From: Syntrophobacterales bacterium
Lineage (GTDB): Bacteria; Desulfobacterota; Syntrophorhabdia; Syntrophorhabdales; Syntrophorhabdaceae
Length of the DNA: 64,000 nt
Direction: 5' to 3'
NCBI GenBank assembly: GCA_031274925.1
Contig: JAISPL010000006.1
Coordinates: 1 to 64,000, forward strand
Part shown: in pieces, positions 9,050-17,652 of the stretch
How the letters are laid out: each line of letters opens with the position of its first letter
How positions within the stretch are numbered: position 1 is the stretch's first letter
Notes under the pieces: model-generated
Told to the model about the DNA's origin: nothing
Databases searched by the model: none
What the model saw: the letters and a program-made list of their open reading frames with translations, nothing else
Made by a program: the position numbers and the translations under genes

Positions 9050-10006
9050 TCAGTCTCCAAAATGCTCATAGCCTTTCGACATAACAGGCATAAAATTGCC
9101 ATCCCGGAATAATTTTACCCCTCTCCCTTTTATTACCCGGCCGATGACTGAGACGGGCAACCCTTTTTGCTGAAGTTCCTCAATCGCGGCAAGTTTCGCA
9201 GGATGGAAGGAAAAAAGAAACTGGTAATCTTCTCCGCCAGATAGAGCGAAGTGTTCTTTTCCTTTTCTCACTAATTCTCTGGGGACAGGCAGACGTTCAA
9301 AATAAACGTGAGCACCCTTCCTGCTCTCTTTCATCATCCTTTCCAGGTCAATAATCAAACCGTCGCTTATGTCCATCATGCCGGAGGGTATTCTCCGGTC
9401 AATCAGTTCTTTCCATACCCCGTAGGGCGGCTTGGGATTTACATATCGTTCGATGAACCTGCTTTTTTTTCTCCTGATACCTTTTTTTAGAAGATAAAGT
9501 CCGTACGCGCTTTCTCCCAGAAAGCCCGTAACTCCTATCAGGTCGCCCTCTTTGGTTCCGTCACGGCCAAGATAGTGATCAGTGACAAGCTTACCTACAG
9601 CGGAGATGTCGATGAAAAAGTCCGACTTTGTCGCCGAGGTATCTCCACCAATAAGACTCACGTTGAACTCCCTTGCCACCTGCATCATGCCTGCATACAG
9701 TTGCCTGATGTCATCGTAGGACATGCTGCCCGGTATTCCTATGGTTACGAGAAAATAGAGAGGAATGGCTCCCATGGAGAAAATGTCGGAAATATTGACG
9801 TACAGTGCTTTCTTCCCCACCGCTCGGGCATCCATAAAAGCAAATTCAAAATGGACGTGCTCAACCACGGTATCCTGAACAAATACATATTCGCCCCGGG
9901 ACATTCCCACGACCGCCCCATCATCCCCGATACCACGGATTATCTTTTGGCTCTTTTTTTCGAATCTCTTGAGCCGCCTTATAAGCTCATTTTCAGGTAT
10001 TTCCAT
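9050..10006 (-). CDS. thiL: Thiamine-monophosphate kinase
   Basis: Phosphorylates thiamine monophosphate with ATP to the active cofactor thiamine diphosphate. The AIR-synthase-like N-terminal domain contains GIGDDGAVV (25-33) and the ISDIFSMGA block, and the second half has GMMDISDGLIIDLERM and LSGGEDYQFLFS, both ThiL signatures. 318 aa, normal. It is the first gene of the bioB-to-thiL row; no TPP riboswitch is seen upstream. Confidence 0.95.
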   Translation of the reverse strand: MEIPENELIRRLKRFEKKSQKIIRGIGDDGAVVGMSRGEYVFVQDTVVEHVHFEFAFMDARAVGKKALYVNISDIFSMGAIPLYFLVTIGIPGSMSYDDIRQLYAGMMQVAREFNVSLIGGDTSATKSDFFIDISAVGKLVTDHYLGRDGTKEGDLIGVTGFLGESAYGLYLLKKGIRRKKSRFIERYVNPKPPYGVWKELIDRRIPSGMMDISDGLIIDLERMMKESRKGAHVYFERLPVPRELVRKGKEHFALSGGEDYQFLFSFHPAKLAAIEELQQKGLPVSVIGRVIKGRGVKLFRDGNFMPVMSKGYEHFGD

Positions 10007-10358
10007 GATTAGTGAAAGATAATAACAGTTTATATCCCCTTTTTCAAGGCAGATAAAGGGAGGAGAGACGAGTCGTGGCGGATCGCTCGGAAAATAAATT
10101 GTATAAAATATGATTCACGAAATAACTTGACATACACCGGCGCGGGCACAGGTGTGCGCTTTGGACGCCAATCGAAAAGCTCCCTGACAGTTTCTAAGGA
10201 TTTGGCGAAACGGTGGGAACTTGGGAAAACTGACGATTGAATAAGTCTTGAAACAGGCAGACATGAAAGAAACCACATTTTGCTCCCGGCCTCGGGGATG
10301 CCCTGATCAAATCGTAATTTAAGAGGCGACCGCACCGCAACTACAGAGACTACAGACA
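10007..10358. other. Intergenic region between pth and thiL, no gene recognised
   Basis: About 350 bases on which I see no supported gene. A minus-strand frame of 115 codons spans it, but its composition is not protein-like, it has no SD and it runs into the end of pth. Three imperfect 9-base units CTACAGAGA / CTACAGACA / CTACAGATC stand in tandem at 10341-10367, crossing the 3' end of pth. Confidence 0.4.
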
Positions 10359-10919
10359 CTACAGATCGGAATGCCACTTATTGTAGATACTCATGGCCTT
10401 TTCCTTGCCCTCAAAGATAAACGTATGAGCCGCTTCAGCGGCCCTATCAAGAGCGTCGGTAAGGTCATCAAGCTCCGACTTCCGGAAACGGGAGAGAACA
10501 TATTCTTCCGGGAGCATGGTAGGGTCCCTGCCAATTCCGATCTTCATCCTGAAGAAGAGTGGGGACTGGAGGGCATCGGCCACCGATCTGACCCCTTTGT
10601 GGCCTGCATCCCTGCCATTCCATTTGATTTTCAATTTTCCGAATTCCATGTCAAGATCGTCCTGAATCAAGAGCATGTCTCCAAGGGAAATCCCTTTCTC
10701 TCTGATCAACCGGGAGACAGGACCGCCTGAAAGGTTCATGTAGGTATCCGGCTTGGCAAGGATTACGTCGTTATTCATACCCACTATGCAACCGCACAGT
10801 TTCTTGTTCACGGAGATATGGTATTTCTCAGAAAATCTGTCGATTGCAAGATAACCGAGGTTATGCCTCGTGTGCGCATACTCGCTTCCCTTGTTCCCGA
10901 GTCCACATAGGAGAAACAA
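10359..10919 (-). CDS. pth: Peptidyl-tRNA hydrolase
   Basis: Releases tRNA from peptidyl-tRNA that has dropped off ribosomes. The family start is visible as CGLGNKGSEYAHTRHNLG; with the start used here the catalytic histidine is H19 (TRHN), matching H20 of E. coli Pth. DDLDMEFGK and GHKGVRS follow. The frame is open to an ATG at 10988, but that would add 23 residues rich in Arg/Lys that no Pth has and overlap rplY by 62 bases. A TTG at 10919 directly after the rplY stop, with GAAGGAG (formed by the last rplY codons) about ten bases upstream, gives a normal 186-aa protein. Confidence 0.9.
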   Translation of the reverse strand: MFLLCGLGNKGSEYAHTRHNLGYLAIDRFSEKYHISVNKKLCGCIVGMNNDVILAKPDTYMNLSGGPVSRLIREKGISLGDMLLIQDDLDMEFGKLKIKWNGRDAGHKGVRSVADALQSPLFFRMKIGIGRDPTMLPEEYVLSRFRKSELDDLTDALDRAAEAAHTFIFEGKEKAMSIYNKWHSDL

Positions 10920-10926
10920 TAAGGCC

Positions 10927-11538
10927 TTACTCCTTCTCTTCAGTCTCCGCCTCAGGCGCCCCCACCACTTTCTCTTCAACCCCTCCATGAGCGACGGTTA
11001 CGATCGCCACATCTCCCCCTTCCAGCACTTTAATCCCTGACAGGGAAACCTGGCTTACGTGGAAGGAATCGCCGATGTCGAGGTCGCTCACATCAATCTC
11101 CAGCGCTTCCGGGATCTGGGTCGGCAGGCACTCAATCCTGATGGTCCTGAGATGCTGTTCAACGATGCCGTCATTCAACATGCCTTTGGCTTCACCTTTC
11201 AGATGAACGGGGATTTCCACCTCAATCGTCCTGGTCATGGACACCTGCAGGAAATCTATATGAAGCACTTTGTCTCCCACAAACTCTCTCTGAATCTCTT
11301 TGATCATTACGGGTCGATGCTCAGCTTTTCCTGCAATGGTGAGTTCCATATCGAGAATCGCGTTTCTCTTCATATGTCTGCCGAGCACGCTCCACTCTCT
11401 TGCCGAAACGGCAATGGAAAGAGGATCTACATCTTTGCCGTAAATAACGGCCGGGATCTTCCCCTCATTTCTGAGTTTCCGAGCTACGGACTTTCCTGTA
11501 TCAATTCTTTTTTCCGCCTTTATGAGGGCTTGGTCCAT
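10927..11538 (-). CDS. rplY: Ribosomal protein bL25, long Ctc form
   Basis: 5S rRNA-binding protein of the large subunit. The N-terminal 90 residues are the L25 domain (GKSVARKLRNEGKIPAVIYG), followed by the TL5/Ctc C-terminal beta domain (VPVHLKGEAKGM-like segment, here IPVHLKGEAKGMLNDG) and an acidic tail. 203 aa, typical of the Ctc form. Its final codons provide the SD for pth, and prs lies just upstream, the usual prs-ctc-pth order. Confidence 0.95.
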   Translation of the reverse strand: MDQALIKAEKRIDTGKSVARKLRNEGKIPAVIYGKDVDPLSIAVSAREWSVLGRHMKRNAILDMELTIAGKAEHRPVMIKEIQREFVGDKVLHIDFLQVSMTRTIEVEIPVHLKGEAKGMLNDGIVEQHLRTIRIECLPTQIPEALEIDVSDLDIGDSFHVSQVSLSGIKVLEGGDVAIVTVAHGGVEEKVVGAPEAETEEKE

Positions 11539-11559
11539 TGAATCCTCCTTGACTTCACA

Positions 11560-12495
11560 CTATATAAACAATGAACTTACCGATTCATTGCTGTGTATTC
11601 TTTTGATTGTTTCTCCCAATATGGGAGAAACATCAAGCACCTTTATCTTCTTCAGTCTCTTGCCTGCCGCTGAAAGTGGTATGGTATTTGTGACTACCAA
11701 CTCTTTCAGGGGGGACTTCTCAATATTTGTCACCGCAGTCCCCGAAAGGACCGGATGGGTACAGCAGGCATAGACTGCGGAGGCGCCGTTCTCCAATATC
11801 TCTATCGCCGCCTTGACAATGGTTCCCCCTGTATCCATCATATCATCAAGGATTATGGCAACCTTGTTTTTTACATCACCGATGACATGCATTACCTTTG
11901 AATGGTTCGCCCTCTCTCTCTGTTTGTCAATTATTGCGAGAGAGGCATTCAACCGCTTACCCATTTCCCTCGCCCGCTCAACGCCTCCCGCATCAGGAGA
12001 GACAATCACTATCTCACCTTCAATCTTCTTCACATATTCTAATAATACCGGAAGAGCCAGCAGGTGGTCCACAGGAATATCAAAAAAACCTTGAATCTGG
12101 CCCGCATGAAGGTCCATAGCAAGAATTCTGGAGATACCGGCCGTTGCGATGAGGTTCGCCACGAGCCTCGCTGATATGGAGGTCCTGGGAACTACTTTTC
12201 GATCTTGTCTCGCATATCCGTAATAGGGTATAACCGCCGTTATTCTGCCTGCTGAGGCCCTCTTCAATGCATCAATCATTATCAGTAATTCCATAAGGTT
12301 ATGACTCACAGGAGGACATGTGGGCTGTACTACAAAGGTATCCATACCCCTTACGCTCTCATTTATCTCCACCTGGATCTCTCCGTCGCTAAACTTGCTG
12401 ACGTTAGCCTCTCCCAGCGGCACCCCCAGGAATTTACATATTTTCTCCGCAAGCGGTGCATTCGCATTACCCGTAAATATTTTGAGCTTGTCCAC
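11560..12495 (-). CDS. prs: Ribose-phosphate pyrophosphokinase (PRPP synthase)
   Basis: Makes PRPP from ribose-5-phosphate and ATP for purine, pyrimidine, histidine and NAD synthesis. SDGEIQVEI, the flexible-loop [10 protein letters not shown], the [12 protein letters not shown] block and the PRPP-binding DDMMDTGGT are all present. 311 aa with a GTG start at 12495, preceded by AGGAGG about seven bases away. The frame continues upstream to 12591 only because it reads through the tRNA-Gln gene; that extension is rejected. Confidence 0.97.
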   Translation of the reverse strand: MDKLKIFTGNANAPLAEKICKFLGVPLGEANVSKFSDGEIQVEINESVRGMDTFVVQPTCPPVSHNLMELLIMIDALKRASAGRITAVIPYYGYARQDRKVVPRTSISARLVANLIATAGISRILAMDLHAGQIQGFFDIPVDHLLALPVLLEYVKKIEGEIVIVSPDAGGVERAREMGKRLNASLAIIDKQRERANHSKVMHVIGDVKNKVAIILDDMMDTGGTIVKAAIEILENGASAVYACCTHPVLSGTAVTNIEKSPLKELVVTNTIPLSAAGKRLKKIKVLDVSPILGETIKRIHSNESVSSLFI

Positions 12496-12518
12496 TTGGA
12501 CCCTCCTAAATAATAATT

Positions 12519-12590
12519 CTGGGGCGGGAGGATTCGAACCTCCGAATGCAGGCTCCAAAGGCCTGTGTCTTACCGCTTGACGACACCCCA
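12519..12590 (-). tRNA. tRNA-Gln (UUG anticodon)
   Basis: The minus strand begins TGGGGTG and ends CGCCCCA, a full seven-pair acceptor stem (one G-T pair), plus a discriminator G. The anticodon loop CTTTGGA gives anticodon TTG (Gln) on a five-pair stem (CAGGC/GCCTG), and the T-arm GGAGGTTCGAATCCTCC is perfect. 72 nt, CCA not encoded. It lies 23 bases upstream of the prs start and is probably processed from a shared transcript. Confidence 0.95.
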
Positions 12591-12691
12591 ATCAGCATAT
12601 CTTTATCTATTCTATCTGCACCCTGGCGGTCTCGGTTTGATACGATACGCCTCACGCATGGTCGCTCTATCTGTTACCGCATCAAACTATT

Positions 12692-12861
12692 TTAGAAAGT
12701 AACAGTATCTTCAGAAGAACCGTCTTTCATCTTCTTACGCGGTATAGTCACGAAGAGTTTGTTATACCCATTGATATCTCTTATAATAAAATAGTCGTCC
12801 AAGACACCCATGCATAGACCGTTGCTTTATTCTCATCTGCAGGAAATATCTTGACCGCCAT
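12692..12861 (-). pseudogene. spoVG: Degenerate spoVG
   Basis: Between ispE and the tRNA, an ATG at 12861 opens a frame starting MAVKIFPADENKATVYAWV; a shift of frame near 12805 then gives VLDDYFIIRDINGYNKLF, VTIPRKKMKDGSSED and a stop at 12692-12694. This follows SpoVG (VRIFPV..., LDDxFVIRD, GLFVAMPSRKxKDG) block by block. One missing base in GTGTCTTGG would restore the frame, but the protein also stops about 30 residues early, before the conserved IAHP segment ends. SpoVG is an RNA/DNA-binding regulator and is often found in this position next to ispE and prs. Assignment by eye; the family match is good. Confidence 0.7.
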
Positions 12862-12878
12862 TACATCAATATGGCTCC

Positions 12879-13715
12879 CTATATGCTGTGAGTCACAAAT
12901 AGGCTGCCCATACCCTCCAATGATTTCAACGCATTCCTTGCTTTCTCTTCGTTCTCAAAAATCCCAAAGACCGAAGAACCGCTTCCGCTCATCAATGCAC
13001 CAACGGAACCGGAATCCATCAGCCTCGCTTTTACATTCTTGATTGTAGGGCATATGAGCGTTCCGACTTTTTCCAGGTCATTCTCCAAAATCCGTGAAAC
13101 GTCGTAAGCGGTAGCCAGATTTCCAGTCAATTTAATATCATTTTCCCCTTTTGTCAACACGATTTTTAGTCGTTTGTAGACCTCGGCAGTCGAAAGAATC
13201 GTGTCCGGATAAACGACCAGATACCAGAGGCGTGGCAGTGAAACCGGCGTTATCCTCTCCCCTATCCCTTCCATAAGACACGATCCACCGTGTATGAACA
13301 GCGGTACGTCCGCGCCTATTTCGGCGCCAAGCCCCATGAGTACATCATCGTTTATTTGCAGTTCCCACATCATATTTAGAGCCTTCAGCGTCGTTGCCGC
13401 GTTACTGCTTGGTCCGCCCAGACCGCTACCTATGGGGATGTTTTTCTCAATAAATATTTTGACCCCCCGCGTAATGCCATACTGCTTCCTGAGGAGTGTA
13501 GCAGCCCGAAAGACAGTATTCTGCTCTCCCTCGGGGAGCAGTCCCCTGTCATCTTTTACTATGACTTTCCCTGATGGTTCTTCCTTGATGTGGAGAATAT
13601 CATAAAGAGATATGACATCTACCACGCTGAACAGATTGTGATAGCCATCCTCTCTCTTTGAGAGTACCTTGAGCATGAGATTCACCTTGGCAGGCGATGC
13701 GCAACTCAGCTTCAT
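12879..13715 (-). CDS. ispE: 4-diphosphocytidyl-2-C-methyl-D-erythritol kinase
   Basis: GHMP kinase that phosphorylates CDP-methylerythritol in the MEP isoprenoid pathway. The start KLSCASPAKVNLML, the ATP-binding glycine-rich loop IPIGSGLGGPSSNAA and the C-terminal MSGSGSSVFG motif are all typical. 278 aa, normal. SD GAAGGAG lies before the ATG. It is the gene upstream of the spoVG remnant, tRNA-Gln and prs. Confidence 0.95.
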   Translation of the reverse strand: MKLSCASPAKVNLMLKVLSKREDGYHNLFSVVDVISLYDILHIKEEPSGKVIVKDDRGLLPEGEQNTVFRAATLLRKQYGITRGVKIFIEKNIPIGSGLGGPSSNAATTLKALNMMWELQINDDVLMGLGAEIGADVPLFIHGGSCLMEGIGERITPVSLPRLWYLVVYPDTILSTAEVYKRLKIVLTKGENDIKLTGNLATAYDVSRILENDLEKVGTLICPTIKNVKARLMDSGSVGALMSGSGSSVFGIFENEEKARNALKSLEGMGSLFVTHSI

Positions 13716-13773
13716 GTTTTCTCCTTCAAAACAATATCAACTCCTGGCCGCTTCTTTTGAAAGCCTTACTTCA

Positions 13774-15264
13774 CTAAATACCGCGAACGGCTTCGACCTG
13801 GTATTTGTCCATACCGAATTCCGGATTCGCGATAATGTTGATCTTGGTCTTGTATGTATCTTCAAGATTCTCTAAAGAGCACTTCTCTTCCTCATAAAGG
13901 AGGCTTACCACTTCAGGCGACAAATATACATTATAAACTTTGCCCTCTTCTTTCCGGCACGCACTCCTCAACTCCCTCAACACTTCGTAACAGACCGTAT
14001 ACCGCGACTTGACGTATCCTGAACCCTCGCAATTGGGACAGACCTCCGATAGCAGGGTCACAATATTGTGACGGGTCCGTTTCCGCGTAAGTTGCACAAG
14101 ACCAATTTCACTTATAGGATACGCGAAAGTCTTGATCCTGTCCTTCTTCAACGCCTCTGTCAGGGATTGGAACACCGTCTCTCTCGATTCCTTCCTTTCC
14201 ATATCGATGAAATCTATAATTATGATACCACCGATGTTTCGCAATCTTATCTGGTAGGCAATTTCTTTCACTGCTTCAAGATTGGTTCGGAGAATCGTAT
14301 CTTCAAGATCTTTTTTCCCGAGATACCGGCCAGTATTCACGTCGATGACGGTAAGAGCTTCCGTGTAATCAAGAACAATATACCCGCCTGACTTGAGCCA
14401 TATCTTCTTTTGCAGGAGTTTCGCAATCTCAATCTCGATCCTGTACATTTCGAAAATGGGGTCTTTCTCTCCGAAATAACTGAGTTCACACGCCTGATCG
14501 GGGAGAAGCTCCTGGAGAAATACTTGTATCCGCTCGTATATGTAAGGGTCATCTACGACAATCTTTCTCAGATTGTGAGAGTGGAGATCCCTGATAACAC
14601 GAAATATGATACCCAGGTCCTGGTGAAGGATGGATGGCGCCCTCAAATGTTCTGCTTTCTCCTGTATGCTCTCCCATACTCGTCTCAGAAAATTGAGGTC
14701 ACTCTCCATCTCCTCCTTGGTTTTAAATTCGGAGGCCGTCCTTGCGATAATGCCAAAACCTTTGGGGCATATCTCTTTAAGAATCGTGGCCAGCCTCTTT
14801 CTTTCGTCCTCCTGCTCAATTCTCCTGGACACCCCCACATGCTCGGTGGACGGCATAAGGACGACAAGCCTTCCTGGAAGCGTTATCTTTGAGGTAACCC
14901 TAGTCCCTTTCTGCCCTATCGGCTCTCTTGAAACCTGAACGATCAGTTCCTGGCCTTCCTCAAGTACACCCTCAATCCGCTCCGGATTCTCCGCCATGGG
15001 TACGCCTGAATTTTCGAATTCCTCATACATCATCCTGTCGAGTATTATGTCTCCCACATAAAGGAACGCGGATTTTTCGAGTCCTATATCTACAAACGCT
15101 GCGTCCATGCCAGGAACTATCCTGGCGACCCTGCCTTTGTAGATGCTCCCCACCATGCTACTATCATTCTTCTTCTCTATAAAAAATTCTACAAAAGCCC
15201 CGTTCTCAAGAAACGCTATTCTTGTCTCGCTGAACGTTACGTTAATTATCAGTTCCGATGCCAT
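13774..15264 (-). CDS. rng: Ribonuclease G/E
   Basis: Endoribonuclease of the RNase E/G family, acting in rRNA maturation and mRNA decay. The N-terminal S1 domain (MVGSIYKGRVARIVPGMDAAF) is followed by the RNase H-like and DNase I-like catalytic region; the metal ligands are seen in TVIDVNTG and IIIDFIDM, and the zinc-link cysteines in CPNCEGSG. 496 aa, the RNase G size, without an RNase E-like scaffold tail. ATG at 15264 (MASELI) follows AAAAGGATCA; the frame extends to 15300 but that would overlap the neighbour further. Overlaps the end of the radical-SAM gene by 23 bases. Confidence 0.95.
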   Translation of the reverse strand: MASELIINVTFSETRIAFLENGAFVEFFIEKKNDSSMVGSIYKGRVARIVPGMDAAFVDIGLEKSAFLYVGDIILDRMMYEEFENSGVPMAENPERIEGVLEEGQELIVQVSREPIGQKGTRVTSKITLPGRLVVLMPSTEHVGVSRRIEQEDERKRLATILKEICPKGFGIIARTASEFKTKEEMESDLNFLRRVWESIQEKAEHLRAPSILHQDLGIIFRVIRDLHSHNLRKIVVDDPYIYERIQVFLQELLPDQACELSYFGEKDPIFEMYRIEIEIAKLLQKKIWLKSGGYIVLDYTEALTVIDVNTGRYLGKKDLEDTILRTNLEAVKEIAYQIRLRNIGGIIIIDFIDMERKESRETVFQSLTEALKKDRIKTFAYPISEIGLVQLTRKRTRHNIVTLLSEVCPNCEGSGYVKSRYTVCYEVLRELRSACRKEEGKVYNVYLSPEVVSLLYEEEKCSLENLEDTYKTKINIIANPEFGMDKYQVEAVRGI

Positions 15265-17548
15265 TGATCCTTTTCGCCTCCATCTTAATAATGCGCGCAA
15301 ATACCCCGTTCTTCCACAAATCCCTTATACCCTTTCTTTCCTTCGAAAGATAAAAATACCTCGCCCCCCTGACCTTCCATTGGGATTCCTCCATATCAAC
15401 GGGTTTATCCGAAATGAGCAGATATATACATTCCCGAGCCATGTTCTGCAGCCGGCCTGAACCCCACTCCAATATTCTTATGCCTCTCGGCAGCCTTCCG
15501 TTAATTCCCCTGATCAGGGTTTCGCTCGGAAAAATTACACCGTCACTTTCAAGCTCAATCAATTCACACATGCTCTCCATACCCATAGGAAGGGCTTCGG
15601 ACATGGAAATCTTCGGCATGGGGTGGTATTTACGGTGCATTTTTATGTGAATGCCAGCCGACCTGAAGGCCCTGAGCAGGATTCCCATAGTGTCGAGATG
15701 CCCTATGTAGCGCGCATCCCCGTATTTCCCATATCTGAACGTGAACCTGTAGGAGATCGGCTCACCGCGTTCCAGGCGGTACACCTGGTCCTGGGCTTCA
15801 GTCTCAAAGGATGGGATAATTACATCGTGCGCTTCTTTATTCCTCATTGAACGGAACTCCCCGCAGCCCATGCCGCACATGGCACATTCTTCGTAACAGT
15901 CCTGGGTTGTCCGAGCCACATCTGCCTTCTCAGCCTCCCTGAGAAGAAACTCCTCTTTGACCCCCATTTCGATAAAAGACCAGGGCAACTGTTCACCTAG
16001 AGGCCTCCTGCCCAGATACCGCCCCTTCTCCATGCCCTCATTCCTGAACCATTCGTCGTATAACTCTGGCCTGAAGAATTCTCTCCATGCTTCCAGTTTT
16101 GTACCTTTTCCGGCAAGATACTTAAATAGAGGGAAAAGATATTCATCTCCCCGTGCAATAAGCGCCTCCACGGTACTCATCTTTATATCTCTGAATTTGA
16201 CGGTCACATTCTTTTTCCTCAATGATTTCTTCACCATCGCCATCTTTTCGGCCAGCAAACCTTCGCTTTCCATGGGAAGCCATTGATAAGGCGTGTGGGG
16301 CTTCGGAATAAAGGGAGAGACCGCGAGGTTAATACTTATACCTTCCTTTGCGAAAGGCTCCGTCAACTCCCGTATATTTAAAATGTCTTCCTCCTTCTCC
16401 CACGGAAAACCTACCATAAAATACAGCTTCAGTTTTCTCCAACCGTATTTCTTTAAGATTGGAAGAACCGTTATGAGGGAGTTAAAATCAATATTCTTAT
16501 TGAGCCTGCATCTCATCTCCAGCGACGCAGACTCGAGAGCAAAGGTGAAACCTGTCCGGGCTATATCTCCAATTACCCTTATCTCCTCTTCCCCGATGCT
16601 CCCTATTCTGAGTGAGGGCAGCGCTATCGACACACCTCGGTGTCTCTCCTTGATGTATGAGATAGTCTGAAAGAGGGCGCTGTAATCGCCTGAGCTCAGG
16701 GAAAGGAGCGAAATTTCCTCGTAACCTGTCTCGCGTATCGCCCTGTCTATGATTCCCGTCACGTTCCCAAAAGACCGTTCCCGATAGGGTCTGTAGCCGA
16801 ATCCTGCAAGACAAAATCTGCATCCGTTGCCGCATCCTCTCGACACCTCTACATTCAGTCTATTATGAATACTTCCCACTATGGGGATAGGCGGTCGCAC
16901 CGGATGGATAGACTTGTCAAGATCTCCCACGAAAAGTCGTCTTACACTATCTTTCGGAAAGAGAGGAGAATATACACCCTCCAGAGAACCCAGTTGCCTG
17001 ATAATCTCTTCTCTGGCCAGTCCCTTTAAATCTCCAAGGACTTGAAGGATGCTCACGAGCGCTTCGTCAGCCTCCCCGATCACAACTATGTCGAAAAATT
17101 GTTCGAAGGGTTTGGGGTTGAGCATAAGAGGTCCGCCACCGATCACTATGGGTCCGCAGGTCCTTTCTGAGGAACATAGAGGGATATGGGCCAGAGCCAG
17201 CATGTTGAGCACGTTGGTAATATTCAATTCATAAGACAGGGAAAACCCCACTGCATCCATAGCCCCGAGCGGCGTATGTGACTCCAAGGTCATAAGAGGG
17301 ATGCCGTTCTGTCTCAAATAGGCATCCATATCGATCCATGGTGCAAAACACCGCTCACACCATACATCCTCGCGGGAATTCATAAGTTCATAGAGGAGAA
17401 AGAGACCATAATAGGACATCCCCACCTCGTAGATATCAGGATAACAAAGGGCGAACCTCACTCTCACCCGGTCCGGGTCTTTGAGTCTGACATTAGGCTC
17501 TATGCCCGTATACCGGGCGGGTTTTGTTATATGCTGCGGTATATTCAT
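15242..17548 (-). CDS. Radical-SAM protein with B12-binding-like N-terminus fused to DUF2344 (TIGR03960/TIGR03936 type)
   Basis: 768 aa. Residues 1-200 match the B12-binding-like domain of this family (YPDIYEVGMSYYGLFLLYEL), the radical-SAM core carries CxxxCxxC at about residues 237-244 (SRGCGNGCRFC), and the last 200 residues are a DUF2344 domain (YRFTFRYGKYGDARYIGHLD; RAFRSAGI). A second cysteine group (CYEECAMCGMGC) near residue 560 could hold another metal site. The fused gene is usually found next to rng, as here, with which it overlaps. Its substrate is not known; a role in RNA or ribosome modification is inferred from the constant rng neighbourhood. Confidence 0.9.
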   Translation of the reverse strand: MNIPQHITKPARYTGIEPNVRLKDPDRVRVRFALCYPDIYEVGMSYYGLFLLYELMNSREDVWCERCFAPWIDMDAYLRQNGIPLMTLESHTPLGAMDAVGFSLSYELNITNVLNMLALAHIPLCSSERTCGPIVIGGGPLMLNPKPFEQFFDIVVIGEADEALVSILQVLGDLKGLAREEIIRQLGSLEGVYSPLFPKDSVRRLFVGDLDKSIHPVRPPIPIVGSIHNRLNVEVSRGCGNGCRFCLAGFGYRPYRERSFGNVTGIIDRAIRETGYEEISLLSLSSGDYSALFQTISYIKERHRGVSIALPSLRIGSIGEEEIRVIGDIARTGFTFALESASLEMRCRLNKNIDFNSLITVLPILKKYGWRKLKLYFMVGFPWEKEEDILNIRELTEPFAKEGISINLAVSPFIPKPHTPYQWLPMESEGLLAEKMAMVKKSLRKKNVTVKFRDIKMSTVEALIARGDEYLFPLFKYLAGKGTKLEAWREFFRPELYDEWFRNEGMEKGRYLGRRPLGEQLPWSFIEMGVKEEFLLREAEKADVARTTQDCYEECAMCGMGCGEFRSMRNKEAHDVIIPSFETEAQDQVYRLERGEPISYRFTFRYGKYGDARYIGHLDTMGILLRAFRSAGIHIKMHRKYHPMPKISMSEALPMGMESMCELIELESDGVIFPSETLIRGINGRLPRGIRILEWGSGRLQNMARECIYLLISDKPVDMEESQWKVRGARYFYLSKERKGIRDLWKNGVFARIIKMEAKRINGIGTDN

Positions 17549-17601
17549 TCTGTTTCCTTATAGATCGCAGAAAACGACCGGCCACAGACCCAAAGCTGGA
17601 A

Positions 17602-17629
17602 AAGCCCATTCATTTGCCTGATGGGGCTT
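17602..17629 (-). terminator. Weak terminator-like hairpin after the phosphomannomutase gene
   Basis: Minus strand AAGCCCCAT and ATGGGCTT can pair around an 11-base loop and are followed by a short T-run. It lies just beyond the stop of the phosphomannomutase gene and before the radical-SAM gene. The stem has one bulge and the T-run is short, so this is tentative. Confidence 0.35.
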
Positions 17630-17652
17630 ATCCACTAAGGTCTGCCGCAAGT

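Noticed and set aside
10030-10377. Minus-strand frame of 115 codons between thiL and pth
   Set aside because: No SD, composition not protein-like, overlaps the pth end and includes the CTACAGA repeat.
12496-12591. N-terminal extension of Prs by 32 codons
   Set aside because: The frame reads through the tRNA-Gln gene; the GTG at 12495 has a strong SD and gives the normal protein length.
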